Part shown: positions 23,074 through 30,707 of the stretch, in pieces
Layout: each line of letters opens with the position of its first letter
Position numbering within the stretch: the stretch's first letter is position 1
Origin: Ktedonobacteraceae bacterium
Lineage (GTDB): Bacteria > Chloroflexota > Ktedonobacteria > Ktedonobacterales > Ktedonobacteraceae
NCBI GenBank assembly: GCA_025928885.1
Contig: JAICIM010000006.1
Location: 1-33,363 of the forward strand
DNA: 33,363 bases
Direction of reading: 5' to 3'
Program-made: the position numbers and the translations under genes
Notes under the pieces: generated by a model
Databases searched by the model: none
The model's input: the letters and a program-made list of their open reading frames with translations, nothing else
Told to the model about the DNA's origin: nothing

Positions 23074-25332
23074 TTATGGATGGAGAAACACGTAGAGTGG
23101 CGCGAGGACGAGCGTAATCGTGCTGAGCAGTTTGATAACGACGTGCAGCGAGGGACCAGCTGTATCCTTGAAGGGATCGCCAACGGTATCGCCAACGACG
23201 CTCGCCTTATGCGGTTCGCTCTTCTTCCCCAGCACGGTTCCCGTTGTATCGAGGCGATCAAGCATCTCGCCCTCGCTATCCACGCGCAAGTAACCGGCCT
23301 CGATATACTTTTTCGCATTATCCCACGCCCCGCCACCATTGTTGAGGAAGAGGGCCACCACAATACCACCCATCGTGCCAACCATCAACATCCCGGCTTC
23401 CGCCTGCGGGCCAAGAATCACGCCGACAGCAATAGGAGTCAGCACGGCAACGAGACCAGGTAGGACCATTGCACGCAACGCCCCACGAGTGCTGATATCA
23501 ACGCAGCGGGCATAATCGGGATCGACGCGATCCGCCGGGTTCTCTGCCATAATCTTCGGATTCTCACGAAACTGGCGGCGCACCTCCTCAATCATGCGTT
23601 TGGCTGCGGCACCAACGGCTTGAATCGCCAGCGCACTGAAGAAGAAGATGAGGGTCAGGCCAAGCAGAGCCGCGATAAAGACCGTGATATCGGCCAGATC
23701 CACGCGATAGACATCCGGGTTATGCTTGAAACTATACAGCACATCCAGATATGCGCTGAAGAGCAGGAAGGCCGCCAGAGCTGCCGAGCCAATGCCATAG
23801 CCTTTCGTCAGCGCTTTGGTCGTATTACCGGCGCTATCGAGTGCGTCGGTAATATCGCGCACGGACTCGGCCTCGCCACCCATCTCCGTAATGCCGCCAG
23901 CATTATCGGTAATGGGGCCAAACGTGTCCATTGCAAGGATATAAGCACAACTCATCAACATGCCCATCGTCGCCACGGCGGTCCCGAAGATACCGCCCAC
24001 GTTGATGACGTTGGGGGTTCCCGCAATCAGGGGGATATGTACCTGACTGCCCAGGAAGAACGAGAGACCGAGCGCCACGCAGATCGCCAGCACAGGCAGC
24101 GCCACACACTCAAAAGCGATGGCAACACCGGTGATGATGGTTGTCGCAGGTCCGGTCAACGTTGAGGATACGATCTGGCGCACGGGACGCCACGTACCAG
24201 CGGTGTAGTACTGAGTGATATAGACAAAGGCCACGCTCAACAGAATACCCACAGTTCCGGCTAGGCCAAACCAGACCCAGGCCGCGATCCCAGCATTGCC
24301 GGTCACGTTATCGTTATTCAGCAACAGATAACTACCCAGGAAGACGCCGATCACGGACAGCACGCAGGTAATCCAGTAGCCAATGTTTAATTGCTGCATA
24401 GCGATCTCGCCGGGATCGCGTCCGGCAGCTTTATCTGGCTCGACGACGACGGATGGGCGCACCCAGAGCAGGCCAAGAGCCGAGGCAATCAGGCCAAAGG
24501 CGCGTACCACCAGAGGGAAGATAATCCAGCCGATGTTGCGGGTTGCCAGATAGAGACCGACGCCAAGAATCATCGCACCAATGTTCTCTGCGGCTGTCGA
24601 TTCAAAGAGATCAGCACCACGACCAGCACAGTCGCCCACGTTATCGCCCACCAGATCGGCAATAACGGCAGGGTTGCGCGGATCATCCTCTGGAATGTTG
24701 GCCTCCACCTTCCCCACCAGATCGGCTCCCACGTCGGCAGCTTTGGTGTAGATGCCACCACCAAGCTGGGCGAAAAGGGCCACAAAGCTAGCCCCAAAGC
24801 CAAACCCGACAATCAGGCTGGGAGCGACATCGGGGCTTGTTAACCCACCATAAGCTGTAAAGACCAGCGATACCCCCAGCAGAGAGAGCGCAACAACCAG
24901 GAAGCCAGAGACAGCCCCTCCTCGTAGCGACACCATTAATGCTTCACCCAGGCTGCGCCTTGCTGCGCTGGCCGTGCGGCTGTTGGATTGGACCGCAACG
25001 TACATACCAATATAACCAGAGATACCCGAACAGAGCGCACCGATCAAGAAGGCGATCGCGGTATGCCACGCAAGGTTAAATCTGGCCTCTGGCGTTCCCT
25101 GACTGAGGAAATAGAGGACGGCAGCGACAATAATAGCAGCGAAGACGGCAAGAGTGGCGATGGTACGATACTGACGATTGAGGAAGGCCATAGCGCCTTT
25201 GAAAATAGCACTGGCTACTTTCTGCATGGCGGGCGTCCCGGTGTCCTTACGGAGAACAAAGTTTGCGAGATAGGCGGCAAACAGGACTGCAAGAAGTCCT
25301 ACCACAATTGGAACCCAGATATAGTAACTCAC
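23074..25332 (-). CDS. hppA: Membrane H+-translocating pyrophosphatase, K+-independent type
   Basis: 752 residues from GTG 25332 (VSYYIWVPIVVG), ~16 membrane helices. It couples hydrolysis of cytoplasmic pyrophosphate to outward proton pumping. Seen: the substrate loop YTKAADVGADLVGKVEANIPEDDPRNP, DNVGDCAGRGADLFES, and the C-terminal GGAWDNAKKYIE with later GDTVGDPFKDTAGPS. The GNTTKALTKG motif carries Lys where K+-dependent enzymes have Ala (GNTTAA), the established marker of K+-independent H+ pumps. The track's start adds 47 residues without family resemblance; AAGGAGGG lies ~12 bases before GTG 25332. It complements the soluble family II enzyme in the window: one wastes pyrophosphate energy, the other stores it as proton gradient in low-energy states. 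No GTGA array was found before it. Confidence 0.93.
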   Translation of the reverse strand: MSYYIWVPIVVGLLAVLFAAYLANFVLRKDTGTPAMQKVASAIFKGAMAFLNRQYRTIATLAVFAAIIVAAVLYFLSQGTPEARFNLAWHTAIAFLIGALCSGISGYIGMYVAVQSNSRTASAARRSLGEALMVSLRGGAVSGFLVVALSLLGVSLVFTAYGGLTSPDVAPSLIVGFGFGASFVALFAQLGGGIYTKAADVGADLVGKVEANIPEDDPRNPAVIADLVGDNVGDCAGRGADLFESTAAENIGAMILGVGLYLATRNIGWIIFPLVVRAFGLIASALGLLWVRPSVVVEPDKAAGRDPGEIAMQQLNIGYWITCVLSVIGVFLGSYLLLNNDNVTGNAGIAAWVWFGLAGTVGILLSVAFVYITQYYTAGTWRPVRQIVSSTLTGPATTIITGVAIAFECVALPVLAICVALGLSFFLGSQVHIPLIAGTPNVINVGGIFGTAVATMGMLMSCAYILAMDTFGPITDNAGGITEMGGEAESVRDITDALDSAGNTTKALTKGYGIGSAALAAFLLFSAYLDVLYSFKHNPDVYRVDLADITVFIAALLGLTLIFFFSALAIQAVGAAAKRMIEEVRRQFRENPKIMAENPADRVDPDYARCVDISTRGALRAMVLPGLVAVLTPIAVGVILGPQAEAGMLMVGTMGGIVVALFLNNGGGAWDNAKKYIEAGYLRVDSEGEMLDRLDTTGTVLGKKSEPHKASVVGDTVGDPFKDTAGPSLHVVIKLLSTITLVLAPLYVFLHP

Positions 25333-25899
25333 GACTGGAAATACCCTCCTTTGCGGAAGATGATACTGGTAGTCAACGCTGACCACCCAACTACATCGTG
25401 ACGAAACCATTGCAGAGAAGCACAAGAACGTCTTCTCTACCCATATCGATCCATTTCCACCTACGAGGAGCATCTAAGTCGAAGTATAGTGTAACATATG
25501 GATGGATGCACTGACAAGAGAGAATGAGATATGATTCATCAGAATCACAAAACTGGGGAAACAAAATAAAAAGCTCTACCACGTAAAGGTTATCAGCAAG
25601 ATAGATGACGGAACAGTACATGATATATATGATTTTCATCAATATATATATGGAAAGATTACCCATCATATATAGACAGGGATTGTGTTTTATCGCACGT
25701 CATCCTATTCATATCTATATTATTTCGATTCATGGTACATGTTTCTCAACAAGAAGTCTGATCAAGAGACAGCACTATTCGGGGAAGAAGGGTGCGTCTT
25801 CAAGCAAAGGAACAGAGAAGAAGGATGCTCTCCTTTTTCAAGAAGGCATCCTTCCAGCTTCAAGGCGATCCTGCCATACAGCACAATCTCATGCACATA
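25333..25899. other. Intergenic region between hppA and uspA-2
   Basis: This 567-base stretch has several unconvincing small frames. It is AT-rich around 25590-25700 and should contain the hppA promoter; a TATACT lies at 25488-25483 on the minus strand, but without a good -35 and without the GTGA array. A hairpin near the right end probably terminates uspA-2. I see no gene or RNA I can support. Confidence 0.5.
25820..25854 (-). terminator. Probable terminator of uspA-2
   Basis: GAAGGATGC and GCATCCTTC form a 9-bp stem with a 17-base loop 46 bases after the uspA-2 stop; the minus strand continues TTCTCTGTTCC, a weak U-tract. Confidence 0.4.
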
Positions 25900-26937
25900 T
25901 CAGTGCTGCAAGAGATATGTCCGCTCCTTCTCCATATCAGGTACTTTATGGGTATGCAGCGTGTCAACCGGACGTACGATCAGAATAGGCAGCGTTGTGG
26001 CGTGCAATACACGCTCTGTAATGCTCCCCATCGTCCAGCGCATCAATCCGCCTCGTCCATGTGTTGAGATGGCGATCAAGTCGCAAGGACCAAACGTTTC
26101 TAAGCCATCCTTACTCGGACCGTGCTCAGCAATATTGACCAGCGCACTCGCGACATCATCATCAAGTGAGACCGACCAGGTAACGGAGATATGACGCTCC
26201 GCCATGCCTGGCACAATATATCCTTCGCTCAATTGCTCAGCGGTTAAGCTCAAGTAATGGCTGGCCTTATTGAGGTCTCCCATACGCGGTGAAAGCTCCT
26301 CTTGATGTTCGTCCCCATGATGTGCAGGTTTCACAATACGCGCCAGATGCAGAGTTCCCTGCAACTGGTTGCTCGTCAAGGCTGTGAGCAGGTCTGTAGC
26401 AGGTTCAAGCGCACTCTTCGCATGAGTGGAACCATCTAATGGAACCAGCACACGCAAGGATTTCGAGCCAGCCGCCAGGCGTAATGGTAATTGGGAACCT
26501 TCACGCAGAATCAAGACGGGTGTGGTTGCATACCTTGCAATTTTTTCGGCGATACTCCCTATCAACCAGCGTGTGACACCGCTATAGCCGTGGCTACAGA
26601 TCATAATCAAGTCGGCAGCATACGAGCTGGCAACCGAAAGGATCGTCGAGGCGACCGGCCCAAATTGTGTGACCGTTTTTACCGCAACCCCGGCAAGTTC
26701 AGGGGACGAAGCAATGGTCGCCAGATAGCTTTCCGCCTCCGCTAATTCGCCGTCAACAGCTGCCTGCGCCATCGACGGATAGGGAGTCGTAATGGCAGGC
26801 CAGTAGTCGGTGGCAAGGCTGACGACACGCACGAGCACAAGCATCCCTTTTGTATTACGTGCCAGCCGCGCCGCCATCGGAAGGACGGACTCCGCACGTG
26901 CAGAGCCATCCAGTGGAACAAGAATATTTCGATACAT
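25900..26937 (-). CDS. Tandem universal stress protein 2
   Basis: 345 residues, two UspA domains. Both ATP motifs are intact: SHGYSGVTRWLIGS in the first and THGRGGLMRWTMGS in the second, so this is the only one of the three tandem proteins expected to bind ATP in both halves. Each domain starts with the usual strand (NILVPLDGSA, VLVPLDGST). Start choice: the track begins at GTG 26943, which sits almost on the ribosome site; AGGAGG is seven bases before ATG 26937, so that is used. It diverges from histidine kinase 2, mirroring uspA-1/kinase 1, and its promoter has the phased GTGA array on the minus strand. Between the domains an extra loop (HHGDEHQEEL) distinguishes it from uspA-1. Confidence 0.9.
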   Translation of the reverse strand: MYRNILVPLDGSARAESVLPMAARLARNTKGMLVLVRVVSLATDYWPAITTPYPSMAQAAVDGELAEAESYLATIASSPELAGVAVKTVTQFGPVASTILSVASSYAADLIMICSHGYSGVTRWLIGSIAEKIARYATTPVLILREGSQLPLRLAAGSKSLRVLVPLDGSTHAKSALEPATDLLTALTSNQLQGTLHLARIVKPAHHGDEHQEELSPRMGDLNKASHYLSLTAEQLSEGYIVPGMAERHISVTWSVSLDDDVASALVNIAEHGPSKDGLETFGPCDLIAISTHGRGGLMRWTMGSITERVLHATTLPILIVRPVDTLHTHKVPDMEKERTYLLQH

Positions 26938-27058
26938 CTTCACTCCTCCTAATTTATGCGGACTCGATTGTTAATTGCTGCGAACGCTGCCAACCGATCT
27001 GGCTCTCCACTCCGGGATAGAGGCGGTCTGCTTCCTACAAATACGTTGCGTTGAGCAC

Positions 27059-27124
27059 AGTATAGTATTCGCCACTAACGGTCAGATCACAACAAAGAAC
27101 GTCTATCTCACGGCTCCATCACAA
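27059..27124 (-). promoter_or_regulatory. Phased GTGA array and -10 box of uspA-2
   Basis: On the minus strand repeats start at 27122 (GTGA), 27111 (GTGA), ~27100 (degenerate GTTC), 27090 (GTGA) and 27079 (GTTA): spacing 11, 11, 10, 11. TATACT starts at 27064, 15 bp after the last. The first pair reads TGTGA-N6-CGTGAGAT, matching the uspA-1 and phosphoketolase arrays. No -35 box is seen. The predicted start (~27052) gives a 115-base leader. Confidence 0.76.
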
Positions 27125-27129
27125 GCTTA

Positions 27130-27159
27130 TTGACAGCAGCGAGGCGGAACAGCTATGAT
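27130..27159 (+). promoter_or_regulatory. Promoter of histidine kinase 2
   Basis: TTGACA at 27130-27135, an 18-bp spacer and TATGAT at 27154-27159 (five of six -10 matches). It starts only seven bases after the uspA-2 array and points the other way. The transcript would begin near 27166, which rules out the track's TTG 27130 as translation start. Confidence 0.75.
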
Positions 27160-27183
27160 GAAGAGGGTTATATATGCTCAGTT

Positions 27184-29457
27184 ATGAACAAGAGTGTTGC
27201 ATCAGAACAGCCAGAAAGAGAATCTATGCCATCGCAAGAGGTGAGCAAAAAGCTCCCAACGCCTGAACGTTTTGCTGCACTCAGTCGCGTAGGAGTAGCG
27301 CTTCTTAGCGAACTCAATGAGGAGCGACTTTTGCATTTAATCGCGGAAGCCGCATGTGAAATCACTGGTGCGACCTTTGCCGCCTTCACCTTACGCCCGG
27401 TCAGCGAAACCGGCCAGCCCCTTGTCCCTGCGGAGGGCAGCTTTTTCTATCTCGCCGCTATTGTTGGCGTCACGAAAGAGCAGGAGACCTTCTTTCGCCA
27501 TATATCGTTAGGTGGCGAGGGATTGCTGGCTCCCATTTTCCGTCACGGCGTCTCTGTGCGCGTCGATGATGTCCACACCCACCTCGATCCTGGCAATTAT
27601 AAGCAGGCCAAAAAGCAGGAACGAGCCACCGCGCAGGATCTCGCCTCAGCCTATGCGCAAGGCAAAATCTCCGCCTCCCAACTCCACTCAATGGGCGTGC
27701 CACAGGGCCATCCGATCATGCGCAGTTTCCTGGGAGCGCCCCTGCTGGATCGCGAGCGACAGGTACGCGGAGGATTACTCCTCGGGCATGCATTAGCTGG
27801 TCAATTCACTGCGGAAGATGAGCTTTTACTGGTTGCTCTGGCATCGCAGGCAGCCGTTGCTCTGGAGAACGGGCGGCTCTACCGCACTGCTCAGATCCAG
27901 GCGCAGGAACTTCAGGTTATTTTTGACAGCAGCGCCGATGGCATTACCCTTGTGGACAGCACTGGGCAGATCGTGCGTGAGAATCGTTCTGCTCAATACC
28001 TGCATCAACGGCTACAACAAGAGGCCGATGGAGCCAATGCCCTTGAACAATTGCTCTTCGCTCCAGCCCGTCTGTCCTTGCAAGCACAGGCGGAACAGCA
28101 GTATTCGGTCAGCCTTCAGCAGGGCGGCGAAACACACGACTATCTGGTTACGGCCTCTCCATTACGCCCGCCGCCTGAGACAAGCCCCCTCCTGTTAGGC
28201 ACACAGACCACCCCTCAGAACATCAGCGGCGCGGTCGTTGCCTACCATGAAGTGACAGAGATACGCCGCCTGCTTTCGATACAAAGAAAACAGGCTGAAA
28301 CGGAGGGCCGCGTCGCTCAACTACAACTTATTCTGGATGAGCTACCAAGCAGCGTCTATCTGGTGCGTGGACCTGATGCCCATCTGGTGCTGGCTAATCG
28401 AGCAACTGTGGGAATCTGGGGAGCGCAATGGCAACCGGGACAGGCATTGCAGGATTTTTTAGAGCGGCAACATATTCGCATTTTCGCTCCTGACGGCAAT
28501 CCGTTGTCATTTGAGAGTTTGGCAACCACACGAGCAGTTCGACAGGGCGAAACGGTCTATCATCATCAACAGGTGATTCGTCATCCTGATGGTTCCAATC
28601 TGCCAGTGCTGGTCAACGCGGTGGCGCTGGATCTACGCAGCCTGGATATCACGGTTCCTAGCGGTTCTCTACGCACTTCAGATCAACCCTCCTGGGCCGC
28701 GCTGGTTGTGCATCAAGATGTTTCCGCGCTCAAAGAGGCTGAGCAGCTCAAAGACGACTTCATCGGCATCGCCGCCCATGAGTTGCGCACTCCTCTGGCC
28801 GTGCTGAAGGGATTTGCCCAGACGCTGATCGTGCAGACTGCACGGCAGCAGGGGCCAGAACTGGCTGACTGGCAGATGGAGGCACTGGTGAGCATCGATC
28901 AAGCAACAATACGCCTGGTTGAACTGACCGACGACCTGCTCGATATCAGCCGCTTGCAAGCGGGGCGCTTAACCCTCCATCCCTCCTACTTTGATCTGGC
29001 ATCATTGACACAACGGGTGTTGACGCGCTTCCAGATGACGACCGAACGCCACCATCTGATGCTTCAGACAGACGCTGAATATTTTGTCGTTCATGCCGAT
29101 CAGGTACGCATGGAGCAGGTGCTCTCCAATTTACTTTCCAACGCAATCAAGTATAGCCCGAACGGTGGCCCCATCCAGCTGCGACTGGTCAGCGATAATG
29201 ATAATACGATTCTCAGCATTCAAGATAACGGCATTGGCATTCCCCAGGAGCAGCAGGTGTACATCTTTGGCCGCTTTGCCCGCGCCGAAAACGCCCGCAT
29301 GCATGGCATCAAAGGGACCGGGCTGGGGCTGTATCTCTGTCGCGAATTGATTGAGCAGCAAAGCGGACGCATCTGGTTCGAGTCTGTAGAAGGACAGGGG
29401 ACAACCTTCTACCTTTCCCTCCCCTCCATCGTGGAAAGTACAGACGACGAGTTGTGA
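27184..29457 (+). CDS. Soluble histidine kinase 2: GAF-PAS-PAS-HisKA-HATPase
   Basis: 757 residues from ATG 27184. It is a paralogue of kinase 1 from the GAF domain onward but lacks the four-helix DUF4118 part, so it should be cytoplasmic. Seen: GAF with GHPIMRSFLGAPLL (~175-188), two PAS-like segments, H-box IGIAAHELRTPLAVLKGF, N-box NLLSNAIKYSP, G1 NGIGIPQEQ and G2 GTGLGLYLCREL. The GAF domain has a ~30-residue insertion (KKQERATAQDLASAYAQGK) absent from kinase 1. Start choice: its own promoter overlaps the track's TTG; ATG 27184 is the first in-frame ATG after the predicted transcript start, although its ribosome site is weak, and ATG 27226 remains possible. It diverges from uspA-2. No response regulator is adjacent. 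Its stop codon overlaps the first repeat of the next promoter array. Confidence 0.88.
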   Translation: MNKSVASEQPERESMPSQEVSKKLPTPERFAALSRVGVALLSELNEERLLHLIAEAACEITGATFAAFTLRPVSETGQPLVPAEGSFFYLAAIVGVTKEQETFFRHISLGGEGLLAPIFRHGVSVRVDDVHTHLDPGNYKQAKKQERATAQDLASAYAQGKISASQLHSMGVPQGHPIMRSFLGAPLLDRERQVRGGLLLGHALAGQFTAEDELLLVALASQAAVALENGRLYRTAQIQAQELQVIFDSSADGITLVDSTGQIVRENRSAQYLHQRLQQEADGANALEQLLFAPARLSLQAQAEQQYSVSLQQGGETHDYLVTASPLRPPPETSPLLLGTQTTPQNISGAVVAYHEVTEIRRLLSIQRKQAETEGRVAQLQLILDELPSSVYLVRGPDAHLVLANRATVGIWGAQWQPGQALQDFLERQHIRIFAPDGNPLSFESLATTRAVRQGETVYHHQQVIRHPDGSNLPVLVNAVALDLRSLDITVPSGSLRTSDQPSWAALVVHQDVSALKEAEQLKDDFIGIAAHELRTPLAVLKGFAQTLIVQTARQQGPELADWQMEALVSIDQATIRLVELTDDLLDISRLQAGRLTLHPSYFDLASLTQRVLTRFQMTTERHHLMLQTDAEYFVVHADQVRMEQVLSNLLSNAIKYSPNGGPIQLRLVSDNDNTILSIQDNGIGIPQEQQVYIFGRFARAENARMHGIKGTGLGLYLCRELIEQQSGRIWFESVEGQGTTFYLSLPSIVESTDDEL

Positions 29458-29518
29458 GCCATCCGTGATATGCATCTCCTCATACAGTGATGCATCTGTG
29501 ATCGCTGCTTGCTACACT
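29452..29518 (+). promoter_or_regulatory. Phased GTGA array and -10 box of the D-hydroxyacid dehydrogenase gene
   Basis: GTGA starts at 29454 (overlapping the kinase 2 stop), 29465, 29487 and 29498: spacing 11, 22, 11, with the 29476 position not conserved. TACACT starts at 29513, again 15 bp after the last repeat. No -35 box is seen. The predicted start (~29525) gives a 56-base leader. Confidence 0.72.
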
Positions 29519-29580
29519 TCTCGTAACGAGAAATTAAAAAAATTCTGGCTTTACATATGAAATGATCAGGTGTAGAAATT

Positions 29581-30603
29581 ATGGAAAAACCACTGGTAAA
29601 AGCACTGGCAACTGCCGTCAACGAAGAAGAGGGACGCTATCTTGAGCAGGCATTGCAGGGAATCGTGGAATTACAACTGACCTCTGGCTCGTTAAACGAC
29701 GTTGATCAGCACGACCTGGCCGAGATTGAAATTCTCATGCCCTTTATCCATGAGCATATTGGACATGCCGAAATAGAGAGAATGCCGCAACTCAAGCTCA
29801 TCGCAACGCGCTCGACCGGCTACGATCATATCGACCTCGCAGCTGCCACCAAACGCGGCATAATCGTTGCAAACGTCCCTGGCTATGGAGAAACCGCTGT
29901 TGCCGAACAGACATTTGCCCTGATGTTAACGCTCTCACGCAAAATGCACCTCGCCTATACGCGCACGCAACAGGGCGACTACAGCATCGAGGGGCTGCGC
30001 GGCTTCGATCTCTACGGCAAAACGCTCGGCGTTGTCGGGGCAGGCGCAATCGGCTTACACGTTATTCGCATCGCTAAGGGCTTTGGCATGAATGTGGTTG
30101 CCTCTGACGTAAATCAGAACCGCCTGTTAGCTGAGGTGCTGGGGTTCCGTTATGTAAAACTGGATGAACTGTTCGCCATCTCAGATATCATCACGCTGCA
30201 TGCACCAGCGCTACCATCAACGCAGCACATGATTAACCGTGAGACGCTCTCGACCATGAAACGCGGTGTACTCCTGATCAATACAGCTCGCGGCTCGTTG
30301 ATCGATACGCAGGCGCTCCTCTGGGCGTTGGATACAGGTATTCTCGCCGGTGCTGGCCTGGATGCAATGGAAGGCGAAGAGTTCTTACAGCACGAAGAGG
30401 AACTGTTGAATACACCAGCCACAGAGGACAAGTTGAAAATCCTGGTACACAACAGGCTGCTACAACGCCGCTACAACGTGGTCATTACGCCGCATATCGC
30501 GTTTAACACAGAAGAGGCGCTCAGGCGTATCCTGGATACCACGATCGAGAACGTCCAGGCATTTCTACAGGGGCATCCCTCTAATATTGTGAAAGCGAAG
30601 TAA
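29581..30603 (+). CDS. D-2-hydroxyacid dehydrogenase (D-lactate dehydrogenase-like)
   Basis: 340 residues of the NAD-dependent D-isomer-specific family; most likely it reduces pyruvate to D-lactate with NADH. Seen: TRSTGYDHIDLAAA, the nucleotide-binding GAGAIG at 153-158, the catalytic triad Arg237 in NTARGSLID, Glu264 in GLDAMEGE and His305 in TPHIAFNTEEA. The segment around 265-300 (EEELLNTPATEDKL..NRLLQRRYNVVITPH) fits fermentative D-lactate dehydrogenases rather than phosphoglycerate or formate dehydrogenases. ATG 29581 has AGGTG about nine bases upstream. Its promoter carries the GTGA array. uspA-3 follows 104 bases later, probably on the same transcript. Regenerating NAD+ from NADH fits the heterolactic route implied by phosphoketolase 2.4 kb on. 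Substrate remains to be proven. Confidence 0.85.
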   Translation: MEKPLVKALATAVNEEEGRYLEQALQGIVELQLTSGSLNDVDQHDLAEIEILMPFIHEHIGHAEIERMPQLKLIATRSTGYDHIDLAAATKRGIIVANVPGYGETAVAEQTFALMLTLSRKMHLAYTRTQQGDYSIEGLRGFDLYGKTLGVVGAGAIGLHVIRIAKGFGMNVVASDVNQNRLLAEVLGFRYVKLDELFAISDIITLHAPALPSTQHMINRETLSTMKRGVLLINTARGSLIDTQALLWALDTGILAGAGLDAMEGEEFLQHEEELLNTPATEDKLKILVHNRLLQRRYNVVITPHIAFNTEEALRRILDTTIENVQAFLQGHPSNIVKAK

Positions 30604-30669
30604 ATAGTACAACACTGGCAATTCCGTGAAAGGGTCGGTGCCGAGGAAGTCGGTTTACAACAGGCGGTT

Positions 30670-30685
30670 GAACGGTTGACCGTTC
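30670..30685. promoter_or_regulatory. Inverted repeat upstream of uspA-3
   Basis: GAACGGT-TG-ACCGTTC is a perfect 7-bp inverted repeat ending 22 bases before the uspA-3 ATG. It may be an operator or RNA hairpin. There is no GTGA array in this 104-base gap, which suggests that uspA-3 depends on the dehydrogenase promoter. Confidence 0.35.
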
Positions 30686-30707
30686 GATGCATGAAAGGAG
30701 TCACGCG

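Noticed and set aside
23333-25600. GTGA array before hppA
   Set aside because: Only one GTGA (minus, near 25548) and a TATACT at 25488 occur, without the phased cores or the 15-bp spacing.
25685-26194. 169-residue plus-strand ORF over the uspA-2 3' end
   Set aside because: It is the shadow of uspA-2 plus low-complexity intergenic sequence; no ribosome site or family resemblance.
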